Assembly: GCA_023245695.1 (NCBI GenBank)
Contig: JAHFJT010000062.1
Coordinates: 1 to 5,841 of the forward strand
Length of the DNA stretch: 5,841 bases
Direction of reading: 5' to 3'
From: Candidatus Peregrinibacteria bacterium
Lineage (GTDB): Bacteria; Patescibacteriota; Gracilibacteria; UBA1369; UBA12463
Position numbers and translations under genes: made by a program. Under the pieces are notes generated by a model that searched no databases, was not told the DNA's origin, and saw nothing but the letters and a program-made list of their open reading frames with translations. This document shows positions 1-4,981 of this stretch, piece by piece. Positions within the stretch are counted from its first letter, which is position 1. The number at the start of each line of letters is the position of its first letter.

Positions 1-1
1 T

Positions 2-574
2 GCTGCCTTCAAGGAGGGTCGCCTTGCCTTTAAGGATCAGGATGAAACTCAGTGGCATGCGAAGTACCTTGCTGAGGCGAAAGATAAGGGTCTCTTCACG
101 GGCGACAACGCTAACGCCGATAGGGCGACAAATGTTGCCGAAGGTGTAGTAATCCTTGCTCGTGCTGCGGCTGGTGGAAATGATGGCGTAACTGGAGACG
201 TGGACCTCGGAAATACATTTGTACGACAAATGCCTGAGTGGGCACGTCCAGCAGCTACCTACTTGATTAATGAGAAGGGTGTTGATCTCGCTGGAATTAT
301 GGGAAAGAAGACTGCTGAAAAGCCAATGACTCGAATCGAAATGGTTCGAGCTGCTGCAGGCGCATTCGATCTTAGACCAACGGATACATCCGCGGTCGCA
401 AAGTTCAAGGATGTTGCAAATCTTCCCGCTCTTGCTCGTGACGCACTCGCTGCACTCGCTGAGGCAGGAGTTGTCTCTGGCCAGGGAACGACAGGTAACT
501 TTGATCCAAATGGAACGCTCAATCGAGCGGCATTCATCAAGATTACACTCGGCGCAGAAGCCGCAGCTCAATAA
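2..574 (+). CDS. S-layer-homology-like repeat protein, C-terminal part (5' truncated by window edge)
   Basis: The reading frame is open from the window edge (codon phase starts at base 2) to TAA at 572-574, giving the last 190 residues of a longer protein. The GTG at 200 is an internal valine codon, not a start. Three SLH-like units can be seen. The first is residues ~10-56, with Phe-Lys-Asp, Trp18, GLFTGD and DRAT. The second is ~76-122, with PEWARPA and TRIE. The third is ~135-184, with FKDV, AGVVSG, FDPNG and NRAA. SLH repeats normally anchor exported proteins to cell-wall polymers and carry a TRAE-like motif; TRIE, NRAA and DRAT are its degenerate counterparts. The protein is therefore probably an envelope or surface protein, but signal peptide and N-terminal domain lie outside the window. 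Three repeats at the C terminus match the usual SLH arrangement. An in-frame TGA directly follows the TAA, and the gene is closed by the terminator at 622-654. The SLH family call is fairly safe; the specific function is unknown. Confidence 0.8.
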   Translation, partial: AAFKEGRLAFKDQDETQWHAKYLAEAKDKGLFTGDNANADRATNVAEGVVILARAAAGGNDGVTGDVDLGNTFVRQMPEWARPAATYLINEKGVDLAGIMGKKTAEKPMTRIEMVRAAAGAFDLRPTDTSAVAKFKDVANLPALARDALAALAEAGVVSGQGTTGNFDPNGTLNRAAFIKITLGAEAAAQ

Positions 575-621
575 TGATTTGAAAGAATCGAAGTAGATGA
601 AGAATTCATACAGGAACGACA

Positions 622-654
622 CGAAAACCCCTCCCTCAACCGGAGGGGTTTTCG
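622..654 (+). terminator. Strong intrinsic terminator after the SLH gene
   Basis: A perfect 13-bp inverted repeat (622-634 with 642-654) encloses a 7-nt loop (635-641). The GC-rich core, CCCCTCC paired with GGAGGGG, is flanked by AAAA on the left and TTTT on the right. This is the classical layout of a rho-independent terminator, and it could work in both directions. It separates the SLH gene from the promoter at 677-705. Confidence 0.9.
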
Positions 655-676
655 CAACAGACTCAAGAAATTATTC

Positions 677-705
677 TAGAAAAAGAAAAAGAAAACTGCT
701 ACAAT
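677..705 (+). promoter_or_regulatory. Promoter for the BI-1/DUF177/rpmF/nusB/rnc run (extended -10)
   Basis: An extended -10 element, TGC-TACAAT, sits at 697-705. A -35-like TAGAAA (4 of 6 matches to TTGACA) lies at 677-682 with a 17-bp A-rich spacer. The predicted transcription start is near 712, giving a leader of about 40 nt before the ATG at 753. Its place directly after a strong terminator and before a closely spaced gene run supports it as the operon promoter. Element matches are seen in the sequence; activity is inferred. Confidence 0.65.
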
Positions 706-752
706 GTGACCTCAGGAAACTTCTCGCCCATACTTCAATAAACAACCCTGTC

Positions 753-1421
753 ATGAATGTCACACACGTGCAGTCTGCTGGTGGTCAGATATCATCCACC
801 TTTTTTGGTAGAGTTATTATGTTTTTTGGTGCGGCTGTTGGAGTCTCGGCACTTGGTGCCTATGTCGGGTTTAGCCAAATCGCAGGTGCAGCATCGCTGG
901 GCACACTGCCAGGTCTTATGCTCGTGGCTATGCTCGTTGAACTTGTCCTGATTTTTACCTCGCGATGGTGGAGTCAGGCTCGACCGCTCAACTATATTCT
1001 CTTCGCAGTATTTACTTTTTTGAGCGGATTCACGGTCGCACCGATCATTTTCCAGCTCGTATTGCAAGGGAGTGGTGCGCTCGTCGTGCAAGCACTCCTC
1101 GCGACCACCGCCACCTTCATCGCGGCGGGACTTATAGCCTGGAGAACCAATATCAACATGTTCCGTTTCCAGGGCCTCCTCACTATGGGACTCATTGGTA
1201 TGATCATTGTAGGAGTTCTGAGCATATTCTTCCCAATGGGCGGACTCGTGAACTCGATCTACAGTTTTTTTGGAATTCTCCTCTTTACCGGCTTCATCAT
1301 GTTTGACCTCCAGAGAATTCGATACAACGTCGCTCAGAACGAGATTGAAGTAGCCCTCTCACTCTATCTCGACATTTTCAATCTCTTCCTTTATATTCTC
1401 CGCTTCCTCGACCGTCGATAA
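753..1421 (+). CDS. Bax inhibitor-1 / YccA-family integral membrane protein
   Basis: A 222-residue polytopic membrane protein. Hydrophobic segments lie at about 18-40, 50-70, 79-101, 108-130, 142-160 and 167-186, with a final one at about 200-218. The C-terminal part carries the family signature: GILLFTGFIMFDLQRIR (173-190) followed by ALSLYLDIFNLFLYILRFL (201-219). Asp185 and Asp207 are candidates for the paired aspartates that form the pH/calcium-sensitive latch in the Bacillus homologue YetJ. Bacterial relatives act as calcium-leak channels or, in E. coli YccA, modulate the FtsH protease; which applies here cannot be told. I chose the ATG at 753. The frame stays open back to an ATG at 597, but that start would translate through the terminator at 622-654 and lies upstream of the promoter. 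Length from 753 suits the family. No Shine-Dalgarno is seen. DUF177 follows after 12 nt, so co-transcription is likely. Confidence 0.88.
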   Translation: MNVTHVQSAGGQISSTFFGRVIMFFGAAVGVSALGAYVGFSQIAGAASLGTLPGLMLVAMLVELVLIFTSRWWSQARPLNYILFAVFTFLSGFTVAPIIFQLVLQGSGALVVQALLATTATFIAAGLIAWRTNINMFRFQGLLTMGLIGMIIVGVLSIFFPMGGLVNSIYSFFGILLFTGFIMFDLQRIRYNVAQNEIEVALSLYLDIFNLFLYILRFLDRR

Positions 1422-1433
1422 TTATCCAGACCC

Positions 1434-2030
1434 ATGCAGCTCATGAAAACCACCCCAAAAACGAAGCCAAATCCAGAAAACCAGCTCATCTTCTCAGCCG
1501 CCGAACTCTATAAGAAAGACGAAGGTAAGACTGAGGAGTTTCATCTTGAGGTAGATCAAACCTTCGAGGGCGATGAGTTCAAGCTGAAAAGTCCCATCAA
1601 TACGGACGTCACCCTCATGAAAATTGAGAAGGGGATCGCTGTAATTCTCGAAAACTTCACCTACGATATTGAAGCTGAGTGTAGCCGTTGTCTCAAGAAA
1701 ATAAAGCTTCACATGGAGATCCCGATGCTTGAGCGAAGCTTTTTCTTCGAAAGGCCTGCGAAAGTAGAGGACGAACGAGATCTTTTTATAGTCGATATGA
1801 AGCGGATGGAGGTTGATCTTTTGGAGTTCTTCCGACAAGAAATTCTCTTGCATTACGATCCATTTCAAGTATGCTCTGTTTCGTGCAAGGGCATATGCCT
1901 TACGTGCGGAAAAGACCGAAATAAAGCTGAATGTGGCCACGATGACATCGAAAAGGTGGACTCGCTGGAGCCGCCAATCGAAGCTATTCAGCCCTTCAAG
2001 GACCTTAAAAGTAAGCTTAAAAAACGATAA
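1434..2030 (+). CDS. DUF177 / YceD-family protein (23S rRNA accumulation factor)
   Basis: A 198-residue protein with the DUF177 (YceD/YlbN) layout. A CSRC pair (Cys83, Cys86) sits in the middle domain. An acidic stretch and the DLLEFFRQEILLHYDP segment (128-143) follow. Then comes a Cys-rich motif with Cys147, Cys151, Cys155, Cys158 and Cys167 in the pattern CKGICLTCGKDRN. Family members are linked to 23S rRNA accumulation and 50S assembly, and are usually encoded directly upstream of rpmF, as here. The cysteines may bind zinc, which is inference. The tail, DLKSKLKKR, is basic. The ATG at 1434 gives a 12-nt gap to the previous gene; an in-frame ATG at 1443 is an equally possible start, changing only three residues. 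Neither has a Shine-Dalgarno. Ends 19 nt before rpmF. Confidence 0.85.
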   Translation: MQLMKTTPKTKPNPENQLIFSAAELYKKDEGKTEEFHLEVDQTFEGDEFKLKSPINTDVTLMKIEKGIAVILENFTYDIEAECSRCLKKIKLHMEIPMLERSFFFERPAKVEDERDLFIVDMKRMEVDLLEFFRQEILLHYDPFQVCSVSCKGICLTCGKDRNKAECGHDDIEKVDSLEPPIEAIQPFKDLKSKLKKR

Positions 2031-2049
2031 TTCGTAATTCTCACCCCCC

Positions 2050-2289
2050 ATGGCTAAACATCCTACCACCAAACAGAAGTTAACACGTTCCCGTGTTCGC
2101 TCACGCTACTCCACCTTTACACGAATCGCTCGACAGAAGCTTACCGACAGCGCTCCAATCGTAAGTTGCACACAGTGCAAGTCGCCAAAGGTGAATCACC
2201 GGATCTGTCCAACGTGTGGATTTTACGCTGGAAAGAAGGTAGCCGGAAAGGCCAGCCCTCTCGACAAAGTAACGAAGATTAAGGCTTAA
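2050..2289 (+). CDS. rpmF: Large ribosomal subunit protein bL32
   Basis: A 79-residue, strongly basic protein with the bL32 zinc-ribbon: Cys40-X2-Cys43, then Cys53-X2-Cys56 in VNHRICPTCGFYAGKKV, which matches the usual HRVCPxCGxYxG signature. It is a structural protein of the 50S subunit. It is longer than the usual 55-65 residues, with a basic N-terminal arm and about 17 residues after the ribbon. The common MAVPK N terminus is replaced by MAKHPTTKQK. The ATG at 2050 lies 19 nt after the DUF177 stop and is preceded by a run of six C rather than a Shine-Dalgarno. The DUF177-rpmF pairing is one of the most conserved bacterial gene pairs and strengthens both calls. nusB begins 16 nt downstream. 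Confidence 0.93.
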   Translation: MAKHPTTKQKLTRSRVRSRYSTFTRIARQKLTDSAPIVSCTQCKSPKVNHRICPTCGFYAGKKVAGKASPLDKVTKIKA

Positions 2290-2305
2290 TTGACCCAATT
2301 TACTC

Positions 2306-2746
2306 ATGCCTAGTGTTCGTCGTGCCGCGCGCATCGCCGTCATGCAGACGCTCTTTTCTTATGAAACACATGGCGGTGAGCCAAAAGAGATTTTGCAGTA
2401 CGTGATTGCCCAGTACCCAAGTAACAATAATATTCTTCCATTCGCAGAGGAGTCGCTTGACGGTATTATGACCCATCGGGATGAAATTATTCCAAAGATT
2501 AAGGAGTTTGCCGTGGAGTGGCCAATTGATAAGATTGCGCCAGTCGACCGAGCGATTCTTGAGCTGGGCGTCTTTGAGATGCTTTACTCTAAAGAAGTTC
2601 CGCCGATCGTAGCGATCAATGAGGCCATCGAAGTGGCGAAGGAATACGCTGATCTCAATGCGCCAAAATTTATCAATGGAGTGCTGAGTAAAATTCTCGA
2701 AAAGTACTGCACGCACCGAGATCACAAGACTGGTGCTGCTGTATAA
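2306..2746 (+). CDS. nusB: Transcription antitermination factor NusB
   Basis: A 146-residue all-helical protein of normal NusB length. It starts with the family opening RRAARIAVMQTLFSYE (5-20). Its most diagnostic part is residues 79-130: PVDRAILELGVFEML, then PPIVAINEAIEVAKEYA and FINGVLSKI. The N-terminal arginine-rich helix is the usual RNA-contact surface. With NusE (S10), NusB binds boxA RNA and helps RNA polymerase through rRNA operons. The ATG at 2306 is fixed because an in-frame TGA lies at 2291-2293. It is 16 nt after rpmF and has no Shine-Dalgarno. The rnc ATG is 22 nt downstream. Its place between rpmF and rnc joins three factors of rRNA synthesis and maturation. Confidence 0.93.
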   Translation: MPSVRRAARIAVMQTLFSYETHGGEPKEILQYVIAQYPSNNNILPFAEESLDGIMTHRDEIIPKIKEFAVEWPIDKIAPVDRAILELGVFEMLYSKEVPPIVAINEAIEVAKEYADLNAPKFINGVLSKILEKYCTHRDHKTGAAV

Positions 2747-2768
2747 AACGCAGTACAATACGTTCGCT

Positions 2769-3464
2769 ATGCACAACGACTACTCAAAACTCCTCAAAAC
2801 CATCGACGTAGAGATCAAGAATGCCGACCTTCTCAAGGTTGCCTTTGTGCATAAATCCTACGTGAACGAGCAGAAAAATCACAAGGAGCATAATGAACGC
2901 CTTGAGTTTTTGGGCGATGCTGTACTCGAACTCGTGGTCACAGAGTACCTCTACAAGAGCTTTCCAAATAGTCCAGAGGGCGAGCTTACCAACTGGCGCT
3001 CGGCACTCGTGAAAGGAAATCATCTCTCGCAAGTCGCTGCGGAGTTGGAGCTTGGAAAGTATCTTCACCTCAGTCGAGGAGAGGAGCGATCGGGCGGTCG
3101 AAACAAGCCGCATATTTTGGCGAACGTCATGGAGGCGCTTATTGGAGCGATTTTTCTCGATCGAGGATATCGTGTAAGCCGAACCTTCATCCATGATTTT
3201 ATTTTGAAACATCTCGACGATATTATTTCTCAGGGTCTCCATATTGACGGAAAGTCACTCTTCCAGGAGATGGCTCAGGGGAAGCTCGGTACCACACCGC
3301 ACTACACGGTGGTAAGCGAAGTTGGGCCAGATCATAATAAAATATTTACGATGGGTGCCTATATCGGCGAAAAGTTTATCGCTGAAGGACATGGTGCCAG
3401 TAAGCAAAAAGCTGAAGACGCAGCTGCTCGTGAAGCGATCAAGTTCATGAAATGGGATCAATAG
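2769..3464 (+). CDS. rnc: Ribonuclease III
   Basis: A 231-residue double-strand-specific endoribonuclease, which cuts rRNA precursors and other structured RNA. The catalytic domain spans ~1-155 and has the signature NERLEFLGDAVL (42-53), with Glu43, Glu46 and Asp50. Glu70 lies in SPEGELTNWRSALV, and Glu122 in ILANVMEALIGAIFLD (116-131). By spacing these match E. coli Glu38, Glu41, Asp45, Glu65 and Glu117. The position matching E. coli Asp114 is Asn119. A dsRNA-binding domain follows at ~160-228, with the SLFQE opening and a GASKQKAEDAAAREAI helix. I chose the ATG at 2769, 22 nt after nusB. The frame extends to a GTG at 2733 that overlaps the nusB end and adds 12 residues unlike the family N terminus. 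It stops at TAG, the only non-TAA stop seen here. Confidence 0.94.
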   Translation: MHNDYSKLLKTIDVEIKNADLLKVAFVHKSYVNEQKNHKEHNERLEFLGDAVLELVVTEYLYKSFPNSPEGELTNWRSALVKGNHLSQVAAELELGKYLHLSRGEERSGGRNKPHILANVMEALIGAIFLDRGYRVSRTFIHDFILKHLDDIISQGLHIDGKSLFQEMAQGKLGTTPHYTVVSEVGPDHNKIFTMGAYIGEKFIAEGHGASKQKAEDAAAREAIKFMKWDQ

Positions 3465-3517
3465 TATCCTAAAAATGTATAACGCCTCTCCTATTTTAGC
3501 CCTCACCCCTTTCTATA

Positions 3518-4213
3518 ATGGAATTCTGGAATCGAAATAAAGTATGGATCTGCGGCTCGCTCGCGCTCGCCGCCCTCTTCTTCATTCTCAACAAAACCGG
3601 TGTCTATACCGAACTCATCAAGGGCACCATCTATGTTGGCATGCTCTTCCTCGTGCTTACCCTTATCCCAAATAATCTTCTCAAGCTCCAGCTCCCATTT
3701 CTGAAGACAGCGACCATCTATCTCGCGAAAATTGTCCGCTACCGCCGAAGTTTTGGAATCATCGCGGGCATCATGATCCTCTGGCACGCCACTCTCGCGC
3801 TCATCGGCGCAGGCGCGATCGCTCCAGAAAATATTCACATCGACTGGTCACTGGTCAGTATGGTTATTTTTTCAAAGCCCATCGTGCCAGGTCTGATCGC
3901 CCTCGTCGTCATTGTACTCATGCTCCTGACTTCCACGAGGCTCCTTGAAAGAACCCTCGGCACGACTTGGAAACCCCTCCAGTCTCTCGTCTGGGTGATT
4001 CCACCACTCGCACTCATGCATGCCATGCTCACCGCCGGAGAACTCGAAGGTATTATCATTCTCGGTTTTGGAAGTATCCTGCTCCTCGTCTTCATTGAAG
4101 TTTTTATCTACCTCAAACGCCCACCCATCGACAAGAGAGCCTATAGACGACACGTGTTCTTGACGATCGTAGGGATTGTCCTCGTGATGGGACTTTGGAC
4201 GGTGCTGAAGTAA
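3518..4213 (+). CDS. Ferric-reductase-like / MsrQ-like haem b membrane protein
   Basis: A 231-residue protein with hydrophobic segments at about 10-26, 36-56, 79-98, 117-138, 157-172, 176-199 and 212-230. The pattern fits the ferric reductase-like transmembrane domain (MsrQ/YedZ group). There is an RR pair (76-77), then a His 13 residues later (His90). LTSTRLLERTLGTTWKPLQSLVW (137-159) resembles the MsrQ segment with ITS, RRLG and WxRLHRLVY, and His168 lies 13 residues past Gln155. His90 and His168 are the likely haem b axial ligands. MsrQ passes electrons to the periplasmic reductase MsrP, but no partner is encoded in this window. The ATG at 3518 is the only possible start, because an in-frame TAG lies at 3497-3499. 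It follows rnc by 53 nt, so it may be co-transcribed or have its own weak promoter. The family call is moderately strong; the electron partner and substrate are unknown. Confidence 0.72.
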   Translation: MEFWNRNKVWICGSLALAALFFILNKTGVYTELIKGTIYVGMLFLVLTLIPNNLLKLQLPFLKTATIYLAKIVRYRRSFGIIAGIMILWHATLALIGAGAIAPENIHIDWSLVSMVIFSKPIVPGLIALVVIVLMLLTSTRLLERTLGTTWKPLQSLVWVIPPLALMHAMLTAGELEGIIILGFGSILLLVFIEVFIYLKRPPIDKRAYRRHVFLTIVGIVLVMGLWTVLK

Positions 4214-4231
4214 AACGGGGACGGGAACCCC
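4212..4231 (-). terminator. Short hairpin plus U-tract, likely tRNA-Leu terminator
   Basis: Read on the minus strand, GGGG (4231-4228) pairs with CCCC (4220-4217) across a 7-nt loop; the stem may extend by two wobble pairs. G and TTTT (4215-4212) follow. It lies about 20 nt past the tRNA 3' end. On the + strand no T-run follows the hairpin, so it suits only minus-strand transcription. The stem is short, so this is a tentative call. Confidence 0.4.
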
Positions 4232-4251
4232 ACTCGCTTCGCTCGTGTGTA

Positions 4252-4337
4252 TGGTGCGGATAAGAGGACTTGAACCTCCATGAGATTGCTCTCACTACGA
4301 CCTGAACGTAGCGCGTCTGCCATTTCGCCATATCCGC
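4252..4337 (-). tRNA. tRNA-Leu (anticodon CAG), CCA encoded
   Basis: Reverse-complement folding gives a complete class II tRNA. The acceptor stem is GCGGATA/TATCCGC (4337-4331 with 4262-4256), with discriminator A at 4255 and a genome-encoded CCA at 4254-4252. The anticodon stem is CTACG/CGTAG around the loop TTCAGGT, so the anticodon is CAG (4304-4302) and reads CUG leucine codons. The long variable arm, a 5-bp TGAGA/TCTCA stem with GCAA loop (4294-4281), and discriminator A are leucine hallmarks. The T arm has GGAGG-TTCAAGT-CCTCT with one G-T pair. The D-arm region (TGGCGAAATGGCAGACGCG) closely resembles other bacterial tRNA-Leu. It converges on the haem-protein gene and diverges from the Nudix gene. 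Confidence 0.97.
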
Positions 4338-4338
4338 A

Positions 4339-4367
4339 TAGACTTACTCCCTGAGCAGCGGTAATAT
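4339..4367 (+). promoter_or_regulatory. Putative promoter for the Nudix gene (plus strand)
   Basis: TAGACT (4339-4344, 4 of 6 to -35) is followed by 17 bp and TAATAT (4362-4367, 4 of 6 to -10). This -10 uses the same palindrome, GTAATATTAC (4361-4370), as the minus-strand promoter. The expected start is near 4374, giving a leader of about 19 nt before the ATG at 4393. Confidence 0.4.
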
Positions 4368-4392
4368 TACAAGTGACCATAACAAATAGCAA
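4364..4392 (-). promoter_or_regulatory. Putative tRNA-Leu promoter (minus strand)
   Basis: On the minus strand TTGCTA (4392-4387, 4 of 6 to the -35 consensus) is followed by exactly 17 bp and TAATAT (4369-4364, 4 of 6 to the -10 consensus). The expected start is about 20 nt before the tRNA 5' end at 4337. The spacing is ideal but both hexamers are imperfect. Confidence 0.45.
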
Positions 4393-4893
4393 ATGCCAGA
4401 AAAGAAGACAGAAACGAAAAAGCCAGCCTTCAAACCATACAAAACCACGCCAGCGAGTGCGCCAAAGAGCCCTCGAACCAAGGCTATCCAGGAAAAGTCA
4501 TGCGGCATTATTTTGTTCCGTGAAGAGAAAGGCGAGCGATACTACCTGTTGCTTCACTATCCAGGCGGACATTGGGATTTTGGAAAAGGACACGTGGAGG
4601 CAAATGAGGATGAAGAGCAGACGGCACGTCGAGAAATGACTGAAGAAACGGGTATTTCGAAGATTGCCTTCACGAAGGGGTTCCGAAATGCGATGGACTA
4701 CTACTACCGACGTGAGCGAAAGCTCTACCACAAAGAAGTCGTCTACTTCCTCGGAAAAACCACCGAGTCGAAGGTGAAGTTATCGCATGAGCATCAGGGA
4801 TATGCGTGGTTGACCTATCAAGACGCGCTCAAGCAGCTGACGTTTTTGAATGCACAGTTGCTGCTTAAAAAAGCAGAAAAAGTTTTTGCTTAA
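4393..4893 (+). CDS. Nudix hydrolase, Ap4A-hydrolase (NUDT2)-like
   Basis: A 166-residue Nudix enzyme. The box GX5EX7REUXEEXGU is complete at residues 66-88, with Gly66, Glu72, Arg80-Glu81, Glu84-Glu85 and Gly87; the glutamates bind the catalytic divalent metals. The preceding strand, YYLLLHYPGGHWDFGKGHVE (50-69), is typical of bis(5'-nucleosyl)-tetraphosphatases of the NUDT2 type, so the likely reaction is hydrolysis of Ap4A and related dinucleotides; other Nudix substrates are possible. The first ~33 residues form a Lys/Pro/Thr-rich, probably disordered basic tail before the fold starts at SCGIILF. The ATG at 4393 is fixed by an in-frame TAG at 4387-4389. No Shine-Dalgarno is present. A 6-bp hairpin (CTGCTT/AAGCAG, 4861-4876) lies near the 3' end. 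The gene diverges from tRNA-Leu and precedes the aminopeptidase gene by 88 nt. Confidence 0.88.
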   Translation: MPEKKTETKKPAFKPYKTTPASAPKSPRTKAIQEKSCGIILFREEKGERYYLLLHYPGGHWDFGKGHVEANEDEEQTARREMTEETGISKIAFTKGFRNAMDYYYRRERKLYHKEVVYFLGKTTESKVKLSHEHQGYAWLTYQDALKQLTFLNAQLLLKKAEKVFA

Positions 4894-4920
4894 ATGGGGC
4901 GACTCAGATATCCTAGACGG

Positions 4921-4946
4921 GTGCCACAAATTGCGAGGCACGCAAT
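4921..4946 (+). other. Two overlapping, mutually exclusive short hairpins before pepA
   Basis: GTGCC (4921-4925) can pair with GGCAC (4937-4941) across an 11-nt loop. ATTGCG (4930-4935) can pair with CGCAAT (4941-4946) across 5 nt. The two stems cannot form together. Both lie in the 88-nt gap between the Nudix and aminopeptidase genes, 36 nt before the ATG. No clear promoter is recognisable in this gap. Role unknown; the stems are short enough to be chance. Confidence 0.3.
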
Positions 4947-4981
4947 CCGTGTTACCGTTTTTACCTTTAACCTCCCGCGAA

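Noticed and set aside
200..574. GTG at 200 as the start of a 124-residue protein
   Set aside because: The same frame is open back to the window edge and encodes another SLH-like unit upstream, so 200 is an internal valine.
2290..2295. TTGACC between rpmF and nusB as a -35 box
   Set aside because: No -10-like hexamer lies 16-18 bp downstream; that position falls in ordinary nusB coding sequence.
2733..2768. GTG at 2733 as the rnc start
   Set aside because: It would overlap the nusB end and add 12 residues not like RNase III N termini. The ATG at 2769 is a better fit.
3514..3519. TATAAT overlapping the ATG at 3518
   Set aside because: A start about 7 nt downstream of this -10 would fall inside the gene after the ATG, and no -35 is seen at 17 bp, so it cannot serve this start codon.
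4861..4876. CTGCTT/AAGCAG hairpin as the Nudix terminator
   Set aside because: It lies within the coding sequence and is followed by AAAAAG before any T-run, so it does not have the intrinsic terminator layout.
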